DNA of 64,000 nucleotides from an uncultured Blautia sp. (GCA_934394545.1 CAKRRG010000001.1:56778-120777), one strand, 5' to 3'. Positions 24,231 through 33,708 are shown, counted from the first letter of the stretch. A program made the numbers and translations. The notes: generated by a model not told the origin, from the sequence alone.

Positions 24231-25943
24231 TTGTCGGAAGCATTAAAGTTACCAATTGGAATAGACAATTTTGAAAAAATTCGTAAGGATCATTTTTATT
24301 ATATAGATAAAACAATGCTGATCGAACAGCTTCTGGAGGCTTGGGGAGAAGTGAATCTTTTTACCAGACCAAGGCGTTTCGGAAAGACTCTTAATATGAG
24401 TATGCTTCGTTGCTTTTTTGAAATTGGAACAGACAAGGCGTTATTTGATGGTCTTTATATTTTAAAAAATCAGAAGCTGTGTGAGATGTATCTTGGAAAA
24501 TTTCCTGTTGTGTCTCTTTCTTTAAAGGGGGTAGACGGGCTTACGTTTGAAGAGGCCAGGTTTTGTCTGGCAGAATTAATTGAGAGCGAAGTCAGACGGT
24601 TCAGACAATTATTGGTTGGTGACAGATTAGATGACAATGAGAAAGATGTTTACCGCGAATTGCTTTCTCTTCAGGATGAAAACGGTGCTATCACAGGAAT
24701 GCGGCTTAAATTTGCATTGAAAAAGCTATCGGAGCTTTTATTCAGGTACTATGGAAAGAAGACGATTATTTTGATCGATGAATACGATGTGCCGTTGGAT
24801 AAGGCATTTCAGCATGGTTATTATAAGGAAATGGTATCGTTGATCCGTGGAGTCTTAGGTGAAACCTTGAAGACAAACGAGTTTTTACAGTTTGCGGTAT
24901 TGACTGGATGTCTGCGGGTTTCAAAAGAGAGTATTTTTACCGGATTAAATAATTTCAAAATCTTGTCCATCACAGATACTCGTTTTGATGAGCAGTTTGG
25001 CTTCACTGATGAGGAGGTTAACAGACTTTTATCAGACTACCAGTTGGAGAGTCATTTGAAGGAAACAAAGGAATGGTATGATGGATACCATTTTGGGGAT
25101 ACGGAAGTGTATTGTCCGTGGGATGTTATCAATCATGTAGATCGACTTTTAAGTGAACCGGAAGCCGAGCCACAATCTTACTGGATCAATACAAGTGGAA
25201 ATGAACTTGTGAAACGTTTTATAAATAAAGCGAATAAGACAACAAAAGATGAAATTGAACGTTTGATAGCCGGAGAGGCAATTGAGAAAGTGGTTCGCTT
25301 GGAATTAACATACGATGAAATCGATAACAATATTGACAATTTATGGAGCGTTTTGTTTACAACAGGATATTTGACTCAGATTGGACAGACAGGGCAGGGG
25401 GCTTATAAGTTAGTAATTCCAAATAAAGAGGTGAAAGAAGTATATAAGCTTCAGATACAGGAATGGTTCCGGGATTTGGTATTGAAAAATACAGAGCAGT
25501 TGAGCGCTTTTTGGAATGGTGTAGAAGCGGGAAATACAGAAATAATAGAAACGTATTTAAATCGGATACTTGGCAATTCGATCAGTGTTTTTGATACAAA
25601 GGGCTCAGAAATAGAAAGAGAAAACTCATATCATACGTTTTTGATCGGACTTCTGGCTGGAAACTCAGACTGGCTTGTAAGATCAAATGTGGAAGCTGGT
25701 GATGGTTTCGCAGATATTATCGTAGAAACAGAAAACCCAGATGCAGGTATTATCATGGAACTTAAATATACGAAGGAAACCTCCGGCTTAGAAAAAGCAT
25801 GTGAAAAAGCAATTGCCCAGATTAAGAACCGCAGATATGATCAATATTTGAAAAATGATGGACGACAGGATATTCTTCTTTATGGAATAGCGTTTTGTAA
25901 AAAAAGATGTAAAGTTTTTGTGGAGGCCTTGCGGCGGAATTAA
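24231..25943 (+). CDS. AAA-ATPase-like / PD-(D/E)XK nuclease superfamily protein
   Basis: The 570-aa protein has the N-terminal AAA-ATPase_like domain (LPIGIDNFEKIRKDHFYYID, with RPRRFGKTLNMSML as Walker A and TIILIDEYDVPLDKAF as Walker B). Its C-terminal PDDEXK_9-type nuclease domain includes YHTFLIGLLAG, DGFADIIVE and IIMELKYTKE, giving a complete D...ExK. It begins with TTG at 24231 after a run of G's (ribosome binding site). These proteins are multi-copy in gut Firmicutes and Bacteroidetes, and their function is not established. Imperfect copies of the preceding gene's 3' end lie on both sides, as if the gene had been inserted there. Confidence 0.9.
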   Translation: MSEALKLPIGIDNFEKIRKDHFYYIDKTMLIEQLLEAWGEVNLFTRPRRFGKTLNMSMLRCFFEIGTDKALFDGLYILKNQKLCEMYLGKFPVVSLSLKGVDGLTFEEARFCLAELIESEVRRFRQLLVGDRLDDNEKDVYRELLSLQDENGAITGMRLKFALKKLSELLFRYYGKKTIILIDEYDVPLDKAFQHGYYKEMVSLIRGVLGETLKTNEFLQFAVLTGCLRVSKESIFTGLNNFKILSITDTRFDEQFGFTDEEVNRLLSDYQLESHLKETKEWYDGYHFGDTEVYCPWDVINHVDRLLSEPEAEPQSYWINTSGNELVKRFINKANKTTKDEIERLIAGEAIEKVVRLELTYDEIDNNIDNLWSVLFTTGYLTQIGQTGQGAYKLVIPNKEVKEVYKLQIQEWFRDLVLKNTEQLSAFWNGVEAGNTEIIETYLNRILGNSISVFDTKGSEIERENSYHTFLIGLLAGNSDWLVRSNVEAGDGFADIIVETENPDAGIIMELKYTKETSGLEKACEKAIAQIKNRRYDQYLKNDGRQDILLYGIAFCKKRCKVFVEALRRN

Positions 25944-25949
25944 CAAACT

Positions 25950-26018
25950 AATAGTAATAGCTGTATTCATGTATATTATATTATACTAAAAAAAGACAGC
26001 AATTCGTGCAAGAAATGA
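25950..26018 (+). pseudogene. Degraded copy of the 3' end of the 1190-aa protein gene
   Basis: AATAGTAATAGCTGTATTCA and the following bases match 24107-24195, with a gap of about 18 bases and scattered changes, ending in the CAGCAATTC...GCAAGAAA stretch. Together with the original it brackets the AAA-ATPase/nuclease gene like an imperfect direct repeat. Confidence 0.75.
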
Positions 26019-26065
26019 CATATTTTCACAAGAATTTCCGCCTGTTAATAATTCATTTTGTCATA

Positions 26066-26071
26066 TATAAT
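26066..26071 (+). promoter_or_regulatory. -10 element of the esterase gene
   Basis: TATAAT lies about 80 bases before the esterase start. The hexamer 17 bases further upstream (TGTTAA) is a poor -35, so an activator may be needed. Confidence 0.4.
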
Positions 26072-26148
26072 AAAAGCATCACAGGAAGCTTCGTGTAAAA
26101 GAAACAGAAAAAGGCAATTATTAAAAGCGAAAAAGGAGTGGAAAAGGT

Positions 26149-27753
26149 ATGGCGAAATGGAAACGTGCAAAAGCAATCGCAGCAGTGACAATGGCATCTG
26201 CAATGGTGATGACAACACCGGTATGGGCAGCAGAAGAGTATGATCTTAACAATCCTCCGATTGCAGAGACAGAGGCAGGACAGATTAGAGGATTTATGAA
26301 TGAGGGGACTTATACATTCCTTGGTGTTCCGTATGCACAGGCTGAAAGATTTCAGGCACCTCAGAAAGTAGAAGCGTGGGAAGGTGTCAGAAATGCACAG
26401 TCTTATGGAACTATCTGCCCGATTCAGAACCAGACATCTGTTGGTTCTGATGAATTTGTATGGCCGCATCGTTACTGGGTACAGAATGAAGACTGCATGA
26501 ACTTGAACGTATGGACACAGAGTCTTGATACAGAAGCGAAAAAACCAGTTATCGTATTTTTCCACGGTGGTGGATATACAAATGGTTCTTCTGTAGAATC
26601 AGCAGCTTATGACGGAAAAAATCTCAGTGAGTACGGAGATGCTGTTGTAGTAACTGTTAACCATAGATTGAATGTTCTTGGATTTATGGATTTAAGTGAT
26701 TACGGCGATGAGTATGCAGACAGTGCAAACCTTGGTATTCAGGATCTTGTAGCATCGTTACAGTGGATTCAGGACAATATTGCAAACTTTGGTGGCGATG
26801 CAGACAACGTAACAATTTTTGGACAGTCCGGTGGCGGTGGAAAAGTAAACACCTTACTTTCAACTCCATCAGCAGAGGGGCTGTTTGACAAAGTTGCTTG
26901 TATCAGTGGTATTCATTCAACAATTACAAAAGAAACAAACGATGAGATCGTAGACAAGACTCTTGAAAATCTTGAGCTTGAAAAAAATCAGGTAGCAGAA
27001 CTGAAAGACATGGATTACTATGAACTTGCCAATGCAGCAGCAGATGCCTGCGCAGAAGTAGGCACAAGCTGGACTCCGGAAGCAGATGGAACAATCGTTC
27101 AGGAAGAGTACTGTGACTGGGCAGCAGATATTCCATATATGGTAAGCTCCGTATTTACAGAGTTTAACTACAACTGGACATTCGACGGACCAAACAAGAA
27201 TGAATGGACTGATGAAGAGACAATGGCGAACCTGACAGATAAATTCGGTGAAGAATATGCACAGAAGATCGCTGACGAATTCCAGAAGGTATTCCCTGAT
27301 CGTCCACTGGCAGATGCATATTTCTATTATGGAACAGGTCAACTCAGCCGTCAGAACGTAGAAGAACTTATGGCAGAGAAACTGGAAAATGCAACAGCTC
27401 CTTGCTATGAATATCTCTTTAACTATGAAGTACCTGTAAATGGTGGTATTCTTCCATTCCATTGCTGTGACCTTATCTACATTTTCCACAATGTAGATAT
27501 TCCGGTAGTTTCTATTGCAACTGGCGGAGCAGACAATGAAGCAGCACATAAAGTTCAGGATACCGTTGCAGATGCATTCCTGGCATTTGCAAGGACAGGC
27601 AATCCAAGCACTGACAGCCTTGAATGGAAACCATACACAGCAGATGAAAAGAACGTTATGTTATTTGACGAAACAAGCGAATGTAAAGTCCTTGGCGACG
27701 AAGAACTTTGCAGCTTACAGGCTGAAGCACTGGCAGCACAGGCTGAAAAATAA
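26149..27753 (+). CDS. Secreted type-B carboxylesterase
   Basis: The 534-aa alpha/beta-hydrolase has an N-terminal signal peptide (KRAKAIAAVTMASAMVMT, cleavage near VWAA). It shows the type-B carboxylesterase features: FLGVPYAQAERFQ, EDCMNLNVW, the oxyanion-hole FFHGGGYTNG, the nucleophile elbow GQSGGGGK, and the late catalytic His in LPFHCCDL. It would cleave esters outside the cell; with the neighbouring glycan genes, de-esterification of plant polysaccharides or glycosides is plausible but not shown. A good ribosome binding site (AAAGGAG) precedes ATG, and a strong terminator follows. Base composition returns to that of the core genes here. Confidence 0.93.
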   Translation: MAKWKRAKAIAAVTMASAMVMTTPVWAAEEYDLNNPPIAETEAGQIRGFMNEGTYTFLGVPYAQAERFQAPQKVEAWEGVRNAQSYGTICPIQNQTSVGSDEFVWPHRYWVQNEDCMNLNVWTQSLDTEAKKPVIVFFHGGGYTNGSSVESAAYDGKNLSEYGDAVVVTVNHRLNVLGFMDLSDYGDEYADSANLGIQDLVASLQWIQDNIANFGGDADNVTIFGQSGGGGKVNTLLSTPSAEGLFDKVACISGIHSTITKETNDEIVDKTLENLELEKNQVAELKDMDYYELANAAADACAEVGTSWTPEADGTIVQEEYCDWAADIPYMVSSVFTEFNYNWTFDGPNKNEWTDEETMANLTDKFGEEYAQKIADEFQKVFPDRPLADAYFYYGTGQLSRQNVEELMAEKLENATAPCYEYLFNYEVPVNGGILPFHCCDLIYIFHNVDIPVVSIATGGADNEAAHKVQDTVADAFLAFARTGNPSTDSLEWKPYTADEKNVMLFDETSECKVLGDEELCSLQAEALAAQAEK

Positions 27754-27778
27754 ATAGCAGATAATTGGTAAAAACGGG

Positions 27779-27811
27779 CTGTCCGATGGTTTTTCCCATC
27801 GGGCAGTTTTT
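27779..27811 (+). terminator. Rho-independent terminator after the esterase
   Basis: CTGTCCGATGG and CCATCGGGCAG form an 11-bp stem with one G-U pair, with a T-rich loop and a TTTTT tract. It separates the esterase from the regulator operon. Confidence 0.9.
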
Positions 27812-27871
27812 GTGTTATACTTCTTTAGAGGAGCATAAAAGTTATAAGACGAAAGAAGGAGAAATTATAGG

Positions 27872-29413
27872 ATGTATACGCTCTTGATTGCAGATGATGA
27901 GGAAATTGAGTGCTGCGGGATTACGAATGTGATAAGGGAATGTTTTCCCCAGATAACAGTGATAGGAAGTTTTCATAATGGCGCAGAGTTGATAAGAGCT
28001 GCAAGGGAACATCATCCAGATATCATTATTGCAGACATTAACATGCCGGGAATGAACGGTCTGGAAGCAGTGGAAGTACTCCGACAGGAAAAAATAAATT
28101 CAAGGCTGATCATTAACACAGCATACAGTTACTTTGAATATGCCAAAAAGGCAATTCTTCTGAAAGCAGTGGACTATCTTCTCAAGCCCATAGAAAGAGA
28201 GGTGTTTTGCCAGACGATAGACAGAGTCCTGAAAGCAATCGATCAGGAAAGAAGTAAAAATCTGGATGATATGAAAGACAATAAGACATTTCAGAAAATG
28301 CTTGACGTTGCAGGCAGAGAGGTCCTTTCTTCTGTGATTATGGGAAATCCAAACGTGGAAGAACTGAATGTTTGGCTGGAAAATATGGGACACACTTACT
28401 GGGGCGGATTTTTTGTTATTGGAAAGTGTATGCAGGCTCAGATATCTGAAGAACAGCTTAAGGAGATATGCCAGTTTTCAGAGTATAAGCAGAAATCAGA
28501 AGGAACATTTCTGACAAAAGTATTCAGCGGGATGATCGTGTGGTTCTTTTTCCCGGGAGAAAAAATTGGAAAAATGAATTACAGAGAGTGGATTACAGAA
28601 TATTTGGAAAAAATTTCAGAAGAAGCCAGAAGAATATCCGGATTTGAAATGCATTTCGGGATCAATGACTGGCATTATGATTTTGAAGAGATGCATCAGG
28701 CATATCAGGAAGCAGTCACTGCAGTGAACAGTTCGCTGGAACGAAAGATTGTAGCTTTTCAGATGGTAGGACAGGTGAGAAAACTAATGCAGATTTCCAC
28801 CAAAAATATGGAAAAACTGGCAGAGTATGTAAATGAACAGGATATGAAAAAATGTAAAAATATTCTGGAAGAACAATTACAGCTGTGCAGGGAAGCAGAG
28901 GTGACAGAACAGGAAAAGAATGTTATGTTTACCTTGATGCTTCAGGACTGTTCTAGGAAAGTGTGCGGATATAATATTTATTCCTGGAACCAGGTAAAGG
29001 CAGCGGTCTCTAAAGATTCGAAAAACTTAAGTACTGCACTCCTTTATCTGCTTCATAATCTGGATGCTCTCAGGGACAGTACGAACACAAGAACCGGATA
29101 TGTACTGAAATCTCTTGGATATATTGAAGAACATTTTACAGAAAATATTTCGCTGGATATGGCAGCAGAAAATATGGGCATCAGTTCTTTTTATCTGAGC
29201 AGACTTCTGACACAGCAGCTTCAGATTAGTTTTGTGGATTTGCTGACCAGTGCCAGGATTGACCGTGCCATTGAACTGATACGAAATCAGAAAATTGTGG
29301 TACGAAATATTGGCTTGAAATGTGGCTATCAATCTGCCGCGTATTTTTATAAAGCATTCAAGAAAAACACAGGTATGACCGTAGGAGAGATGAGAGAGTT
29401 TCTGAGTAAGTAG
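27872..29413 (+). CDS. YesN-type response regulator with AraC output domain
   Basis: The 513-aa protein has an N-terminal receiver domain (IADDEE, phospho-acceptor D55 in IIIADINMPG, and the KAVDYLLKP lysine). A central linker follows, and the C-terminus is an AraC-type double helix-turn-helix (FTENISLDMAAENMGISSFY, then a NIGLKCGYQSAAYFYKAFKK stretch). It is the cytoplasmic output of the sensor pair encoded just downstream. The first gene of a three-gene operon, it likely controls the esterase or transporter genes nearby (inference). Confidence 0.92.
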   Translation: MYTLLIADDEEIECCGITNVIRECFPQITVIGSFHNGAELIRAAREHHPDIIIADINMPGMNGLEAVEVLRQEKINSRLIINTAYSYFEYAKKAILLKAVDYLLKPIEREVFCQTIDRVLKAIDQERSKNLDDMKDNKTFQKMLDVAGREVLSSVIMGNPNVEELNVWLENMGHTYWGGFFVIGKCMQAQISEEQLKEICQFSEYKQKSEGTFLTKVFSGMIVWFFFPGEKIGKMNYREWITEYLEKISEEARRISGFEMHFGINDWHYDFEEMHQAYQEAVTAVNSSLERKIVAFQMVGQVRKLMQISTKNMEKLAEYVNEQDMKKCKNILEEQLQLCREAEVTEQEKNVMFTLMLQDCSRKVCGYNIYSWNQVKAAVSKDSKNLSTALLYLLHNLDALRDSTNTRTGYVLKSLGYIEEHFTENISLDMAAENMGISSFYLSRLLTQQLQISFVDLLTSARIDRAIELIRNQKIVVRNIGLKCGYQSAAYFYKAFKKNTGMTVGEMREFLSK

Positions 29414-29425
29414 CATGGAAGGTAA

Positions 29426-30454
29426 GTGAAAGATTTTATTATGAAAAACAGATGGAAATATCTGATGGCAGCGGCAGTAGTAGCTGGTATTCTGACTGGT
29501 TTGGCGGAAACTTCCAGCAGTTATCAGACAGAAAAGACTCAAAAAGAGATGGAAAATACAAAACGGATCAACTTTATTGCTGCGATTGCAAATGAAGGCT
29601 ATTGGGGAAGGGCAGCTGACGGGGCAATTCAGACCGGAAACCGGAAAAATATGAATATAAAATGTCTGGGACAGACCAATCTGGATGATCAGGAACTGCT
29701 GGATAATCTGGAAATTTCCATCAACTCTGATTTAGATGGGATTATTTCCTATGGGCTTAACCAGTCTTCAGAGTTTGAAAAACTTCTGGAAAAGGCTGAT
29801 GAGAAGGAGATTCCGGTTGTACTGATAGATAGTGATGTGGAAACAGAGCATAAGCTTTGCTATATTGGGATTGACGACTATGGAACAGGATGGCTGGCAG
29901 GAAAAGAAATGGCAGAGGAATGTAACGGAAAAGCAAAGATTCTTATGATTGTTTCTGATAAAAACATTACCAATCAGATCGAACGATTGAGAGGATTTAA
30001 TGCGGCAATCCAGACATATTCTGAGATGAAAATTGCGGATATTCTGGAGTGTGGATCAAGCATATTAACAGCACAGAAATTGGTCACGAAAGTGATGGAG
30101 GAACAGCCGGAGATTAATGCAATTTTCTGTGCAGAAGGAACAGGAACCGGAGCCTGCTGTTATGTGATGGAAAAACAGAACAGAAAAGTCGGAGCGTCTA
30201 TGCATATTATTGGATATGATTATAATAGTGTTACAAAAAGGTGTATTGAGGAAGGATATCTCAGCGCATGTATACAGCAGGATTCCAGACAGATGGGAGA
30301 ACTGGCGGTGCAGATACTTGACAAATATCTGAGCGAGAGAATCCGTCCGGCAAAGATCATACACACGCATGCAAGTCTGATTCGCAGAGAAAACATGGAA
30401 GAAGCAGAAAAAATCGATTCGGAAAATGTAGAAGTGGAGTGGAATTATTACTGA
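29426..30454 (+). CDS. Periplasmic-binding-protein-like sugar sensor (Peripla_BP_4)
   Basis: The 342-aa protein has an N-terminal hydrophobic segment (YLMAAAVVAGILTGLA) that could be an anchor or signal peptide without a lipobox. A type-I periplasmic-binding fold follows (INFIAAIANEGYWGRAADGA, DGIISYGLNQ, VVLIDSDVE, GYDYNSVTKRCIEEGYLSAC). No permease follows; it lies between a response regulator and a histidine kinase. This matches XylFII-LytS-YesN-type systems, where an extracytoplasmic binding protein reports ligand to the kinase. GTG 29426 or ATG 29441 could be the start; neither has ideal spacing. Confidence 0.85.
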   Translation: MKDFIMKNRWKYLMAAAVVAGILTGLAETSSSYQTEKTQKEMENTKRINFIAAIANEGYWGRAADGAIQTGNRKNMNIKCLGQTNLDDQELLDNLEISINSDLDGIISYGLNQSSEFEKLLEKADEKEIPVVLIDSDVETEHKLCYIGIDDYGTGWLAGKEMAEECNGKAKILMIVSDKNITNQIERLRGFNAAIQTYSEMKIADILECGSSILTAQKLVTKVMEEQPEINAIFCAEGTGTGACCYVMEKQNRKVGASMHIIGYDYNSVTKRCIEEGYLSACIQQDSRQMGELAVQILDKYLSERIRPAKIIHTHASLIRRENMEEAEKIDSENVEVEWNYY

Positions 30455-30480
30455 GGATCAGCAGAAAGGTTATAAGAAAT

Positions 30481-32028
30481 ATGAACGAAAAAAAATGTAA
30501 AACGATCCGAAAAATACTTTCAGAATACACCTGGTTTCTAATGGGAGTGACATTTCTGGTGCTGGTTGTTTTCTGGGGATTTTATATGTTTTCCAATTGC
30601 TGTTATCAGAAAAATACAGATCATGTACTAACGCTGAACAGCTTTTACAATGATTTGGACAGCAGCAGCCAGGTGCTTAACCAGTATATAAACAGCGGAA
30701 CATATACGGATTATGAAAAATTATGCCAGATTATCAACAGGCTTACTGCAAATATGAAAAGATTGCAGAACATTCAGGTAAGTGAAAGTTTTCAGCGCGA
30801 TATGAAAGACCTTGGATGTCAGCTGGAAGAATACAGAAAGATTCTTGATACGCTCCATGGACATATTATAGAACAGGGAAAAAAAGTGTCTTTGGATTCT
30901 TCAGTGTGGGAGAAAATTGAGGAGGACTCAGAAGAGTCCAACCGAATGTACCAGCTTATGAATGCACAATATAAGGAGATTTATCTGCGGTTATTTTATT
31001 CCATGAACAAAAAACAGCAGGAATTAAATACAGGACTGACCGTGATTTGTATTTTTCTGTTTGCAGGTATTTTTGTGCTGATGTACTGGATCATGAAACA
31101 TGCCAGAATAATGACCGGACATATTGCAGACCCGCTTCAGACACTGACTACAGCTGCAGAAAAAATTCGTGACGGCGAATTGGAATCTTTTGAGAAAGTA
31201 CAGATTCAGACTGCTTTTTATGAAGAAGTGCAGACCCTTATTGGTGTGTTTAATATGATGGTCATGCAGTTGCGAAAACAGATCAATGTGATAAAAGAAA
31301 AAGCAAGAGCAGAGGCTGCCCTGCATGAGAAGGAACTGGAAAATATGCGCATAATAACCCTTTTAAAAACCAGTGAATTCAAAGCTTTGCAGATGCAGAT
31401 GAATCCACATTTTCTTTTTAATACCCTGAATATGATCGCAAGGACAGCAGATTTTGGAGATACCGATAAAACGTCATTGCTTTTGCAGAAAACAGCGCAG
31501 CTTTTGCGCTACAATCTGGATTATTCCGGAAAAACAGTTTCTCTTGCAAATGAAATAGAGATGTTGGGAAATTATGTATATTTACAAGAACAGCGATTTA
31601 GCTCCAAAATATTCTTTGATTTTGATTTGGATGAAAGGTTTCATAATATTTCCATTCCATGTTTTATTTTGCAGCCGCTTGTGGAAAATGCAATTGTGCA
31701 TGGCATTAACAAAAAGATTATCGAACAGAATCCGGATAACGAATATATTCCACCGGAAGAGAGGGGAACGGTGATTATCCGGACTTCCTATGATACAAAG
31801 AAACATCAGGGAGAAATTTCCATCATTGATAATGGAGCAGGCATGACAGAAGATGAAAGACAGAAAATTCTTGCAAGACTTGATTCGGATTCCGACCAGA
31901 GAGAAAAAATTGGTCTGGCAAATGTACATATACGCCTGAAACTGGTATTTGGTGAACGTTATCATCTTGTTATTAAAAGTGAGAAAGAAAAGGGAACACA
32001 GATATCCGTGGTGCTAGAGCGTGTTTGA
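30481..32028 (+). CDS. LytS/YesM-type sensor histidine kinase
   Basis: The 515-aa membrane kinase has a first transmembrane helix (FLMGVTFLVLVVFWGFYMF), an extracytoplasmic helical sensor region, a second helix (TVICIFLFAGIFVLMYWI), HAMP, the His_kinase domain with phospho-acceptor in QMNPHFLFNTLNMI, and a HATPase domain (PLVENAIVHG, DNGAGM). The start at ATG 30481 is preferred over an in-frame GTG at 30439 inside the upstream gene, because AGAAAGG precedes it. It would signal to the AraC-type regulator at 27872 with the binding protein as co-sensor. Confidence 0.92.
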   Translation: MNEKKCKTIRKILSEYTWFLMGVTFLVLVVFWGFYMFSNCCYQKNTDHVLTLNSFYNDLDSSSQVLNQYINSGTYTDYEKLCQIINRLTANMKRLQNIQVSESFQRDMKDLGCQLEEYRKILDTLHGHIIEQGKKVSLDSSVWEKIEEDSEESNRMYQLMNAQYKEIYLRLFYSMNKKQQELNTGLTVICIFLFAGIFVLMYWIMKHARIMTGHIADPLQTLTTAAEKIRDGELESFEKVQIQTAFYEEVQTLIGVFNMMVMQLRKQINVIKEKARAEAALHEKELENMRIITLLKTSEFKALQMQMNPHFLFNTLNMIARTADFGDTDKTSLLLQKTAQLLRYNLDYSGKTVSLANEIEMLGNYVYLQEQRFSSKIFFDFDLDERFHNISIPCFILQPLVENAIVHGINKKIIEQNPDNEYIPPEERGTVIIRTSYDTKKHQGEISIIDNGAGMTEDERQKILARLDSDSDQREKIGLANVHIRLKLVFGERYHLVIKSEKEKGTQISVVLERV

Positions 32029-32040
32029 ATAGGCGAAAGC

Positions 32041-32082
32041 CAAAAAGGGCAGCAATTCATGCGCGAAAAAAGTAAGGATTGA
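32041..32082 (+). pseudogene. Short remnant of the 3' end of the 1190-aa protein gene
   Basis: CAGCAATTCATGCGCGAAAA and AAGTAAGGATT match the end of the 1190-aa gene and the bases after it (24172-24204). It lies right after the kinase stop codon, upstream of another ATPase cassette. Confidence 0.6.
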
Positions 32083-32167
32083 TATGGATAGGAAGCAGTG
32101 GTACAATAAAGTGAATGTAGTTAAATTGGTTATAATATAAGCTAACGCAGAAAGATCGGAGTAAGAG

Positions 32168-33180
32168 ATGTTAAATGAATTTAAAATCGGTGCTTACAGA
32201 GGAATCAAGAATTTGGAATTAAGAAAACTAAAAAGAGTGAATGCTTTTGTTGGACCGAATAACTGTGGGAAAACATCTATTTTGGAAGCAATTATTTTAT
32301 CTGGATTATTTGATGATGTAGAGCTGTTGGTTGATGCGTTAATCTCCAGATATCATAATTTCACACCGGTTCGAAGAACTCTATTATATGCTTAAAGTCA
32401 AAAATAAATAATGACGAGAGAGTACTTCTCACACACTTAGCTTATCAAAAAAAGCAGGTTATTTCTGGAAGCGGTGAGATTTCAGATGTTTTTGAGTTGC
32501 AATTTGATTATAGTTATGATGGTGAGGAAAATACTCATGATCAATTTAAAATAAGATTTGAAGACTCCCCAGAAGGATATAAAGTAGGTGTAGGGGCGGC
32601 AGAAAGCAATAAATTAAACATTGAATTGCCGTGTCGTTTTATTTCTTTTTCAAGGTTTGATCGTTCGGGACAGTTCTTAAAGGATTTGGATGAGGTGTTG
32701 AATCAGAATCTGCGACAGGAATTAATCGAAATTTTACAAATTTTTGATAGCCAGATCGTCAACTTTGAGATTATCGGAACAAAAAGAATTATTAAGCTGT
32801 TTCGTAAAAATGAGAAAAAACATCTTACACTTTATGATTATGGAAATGGAATGTATAAAGCATTTTATATTGCAATGTCTGCGTTGTTGGCCAGAGATGG
32901 AATACTTCTTATTGATGAGGTAGAGGCTGGTATACACAATAAAGCTTTAGAACTTTTTATTCAAAAATTACTTTATATATGTAATAAGAATAATATTCAA
33001 TTGTTTTTTACAACTCATAGTTTGGAAGCAATAGACATTTTGTTAAATGACTGTAAGCAGTCCTTGGATGATGTTGCCTTTTACCATATTAAAAATTCCG
33101 GTAGTCATTCTGTAGCAAATCGTTACAGCGGGGAGAAACTTCTGAATTTGCGAAATGAGATAGGATTTGATGTACGATGA
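32168..33180 (+). pseudogene. AAA_15/OLD-like ATPase interrupted by a frameshift
   Basis: The N-terminal part (to 32395) has Walker A VGPNNCGKTS. After a stop, the coding sequence continues in the -1 frame from 32392 with LKSKINNDERVLLTHLAYQK onwards. It includes LQFDYSYDG, Walker B LLIDEVEAGIHNKAL and FFTTHSLEAIDILL. Joined, the two parts give about 337 residues, the normal size for such ATPases. The site has no slippery heptamer, so a one-base indel (mutation or assembly error) is more likely than programmed frameshifting. TATAAT at 32131-32136 may be its -10. The cassette sits between scars of other genes. Confidence 0.85.
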
Positions 33181-33425
33181 AGCTTAACAAATATAGTAAG
33201 TTGCGCTGTGACTGTTGGGCAAAAAAGAAAAATATTCAGGAATTTTATGCAGATAAAGTGCAGTTTGGAGCAATTTCAGCAGTATTACGACCAGATAAAC
33301 CAGTAAGATTTTCTATTAAAGATAAATTGATAAGAAAGCAATATAAAAATCAGTATATGGAAATTCCAGAGTTTAAAGTACTATATGAATTTTTGCTAAA
33401 TGAACTGAAATTTAATAAGAATTAG
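33177..33425 (+). CDS. Uncharacterised 82-aa partner of the ATPase
   Basis: ATG overlaps the ATPase stop (ATGA), so the pair is translationally coupled. The product is small and basic, with DCWAKKKNIQEFYADKVQFG and a C-terminal helix. In ATPase-nuclease pairs of this sort the second gene usually encodes a 200-residue TOPRIM-like protein; this one is much shorter and I see no TOPRIM motif. It could be a truncated or unrelated partner. Confidence 0.6.
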   Translation: MKLNKYSKLRCDCWAKKKNIQEFYADKVQFGAISAVLRPDKPVRFSIKDKLIRKQYKNQYMEIPEFKVLYEFLLNELKFNKN

Positions 33426-33458
33426 TAGTTTTTAGTAGTGGTGAGAGTATAAATGAAA

Positions 33459-33503
33459 AGCGGGTGAAGAAAAGGAACTGTGACTTTTTATCGCCTGCTT
33501 TTT
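33459..33503 (+). terminator. Terminator after the ATPase cassette
   Basis: AGCGGGTGA and TCGCCTGCT pair over 9 bp with two G-U pairs, followed by TTTT. The loop is long (23 bases). Confidence 0.6.
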
Positions 33504-33558
33504 GTATATAAACAGATATAATTAGGGAATGGTGAACGTTATGCTAAAGATACACATG

Positions 33559-33590
33559 ATGTAAAGTATTTGTGGAGGCCATGCGGCGGA
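33559..33590 (+). pseudogene. Remnant of the 3' end of an AAA-ATPase/nuclease gene
   Basis: GATGTAAAGTATTTGTGGAG and CCATGCGGCGGAATTAA match the last bases of the gene at 24231-25943 with about two changes. A second copy of that gene evidently once stood here. The rest of 33426-33708 shows only this scar, the terminator and AT-rich leader sequence of the transporter operon. Confidence 0.75.
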
Positions 33591-33708
33591 ATTAAAAATA
33601 ACGAATTTATCCATGTTATTGTAATTGATTTTCCATGTACTTTTCAGTAAGAAAAAGATAAAATAGGCTCATCAAATACAGAACAACCTATTAAGAAATG
33701 GAGGATCA

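Noticed and set aside
1..26000. Prophage, conjugative element or classical IS element carrying the defence block
   Set aside because: No integrase, transposase, relaxase, phage structural gene or terminal inverted repeats were seen; only direct repeats and scars.
32385..32400. Programmed -1 frameshift in the OLD-like ATPase
   Set aside because: No X-XXY-YYZ slippery heptamer and no downstream pseudoknot are visible; an indel is the simpler reading.
31947..33540. TGGTGAACGTTAT shared by the kinase gene and the region before the transporter
   Set aside because: A 13-base match with no extension on either side; could be chance, so not used as evidence for a duplicated kinase tail.
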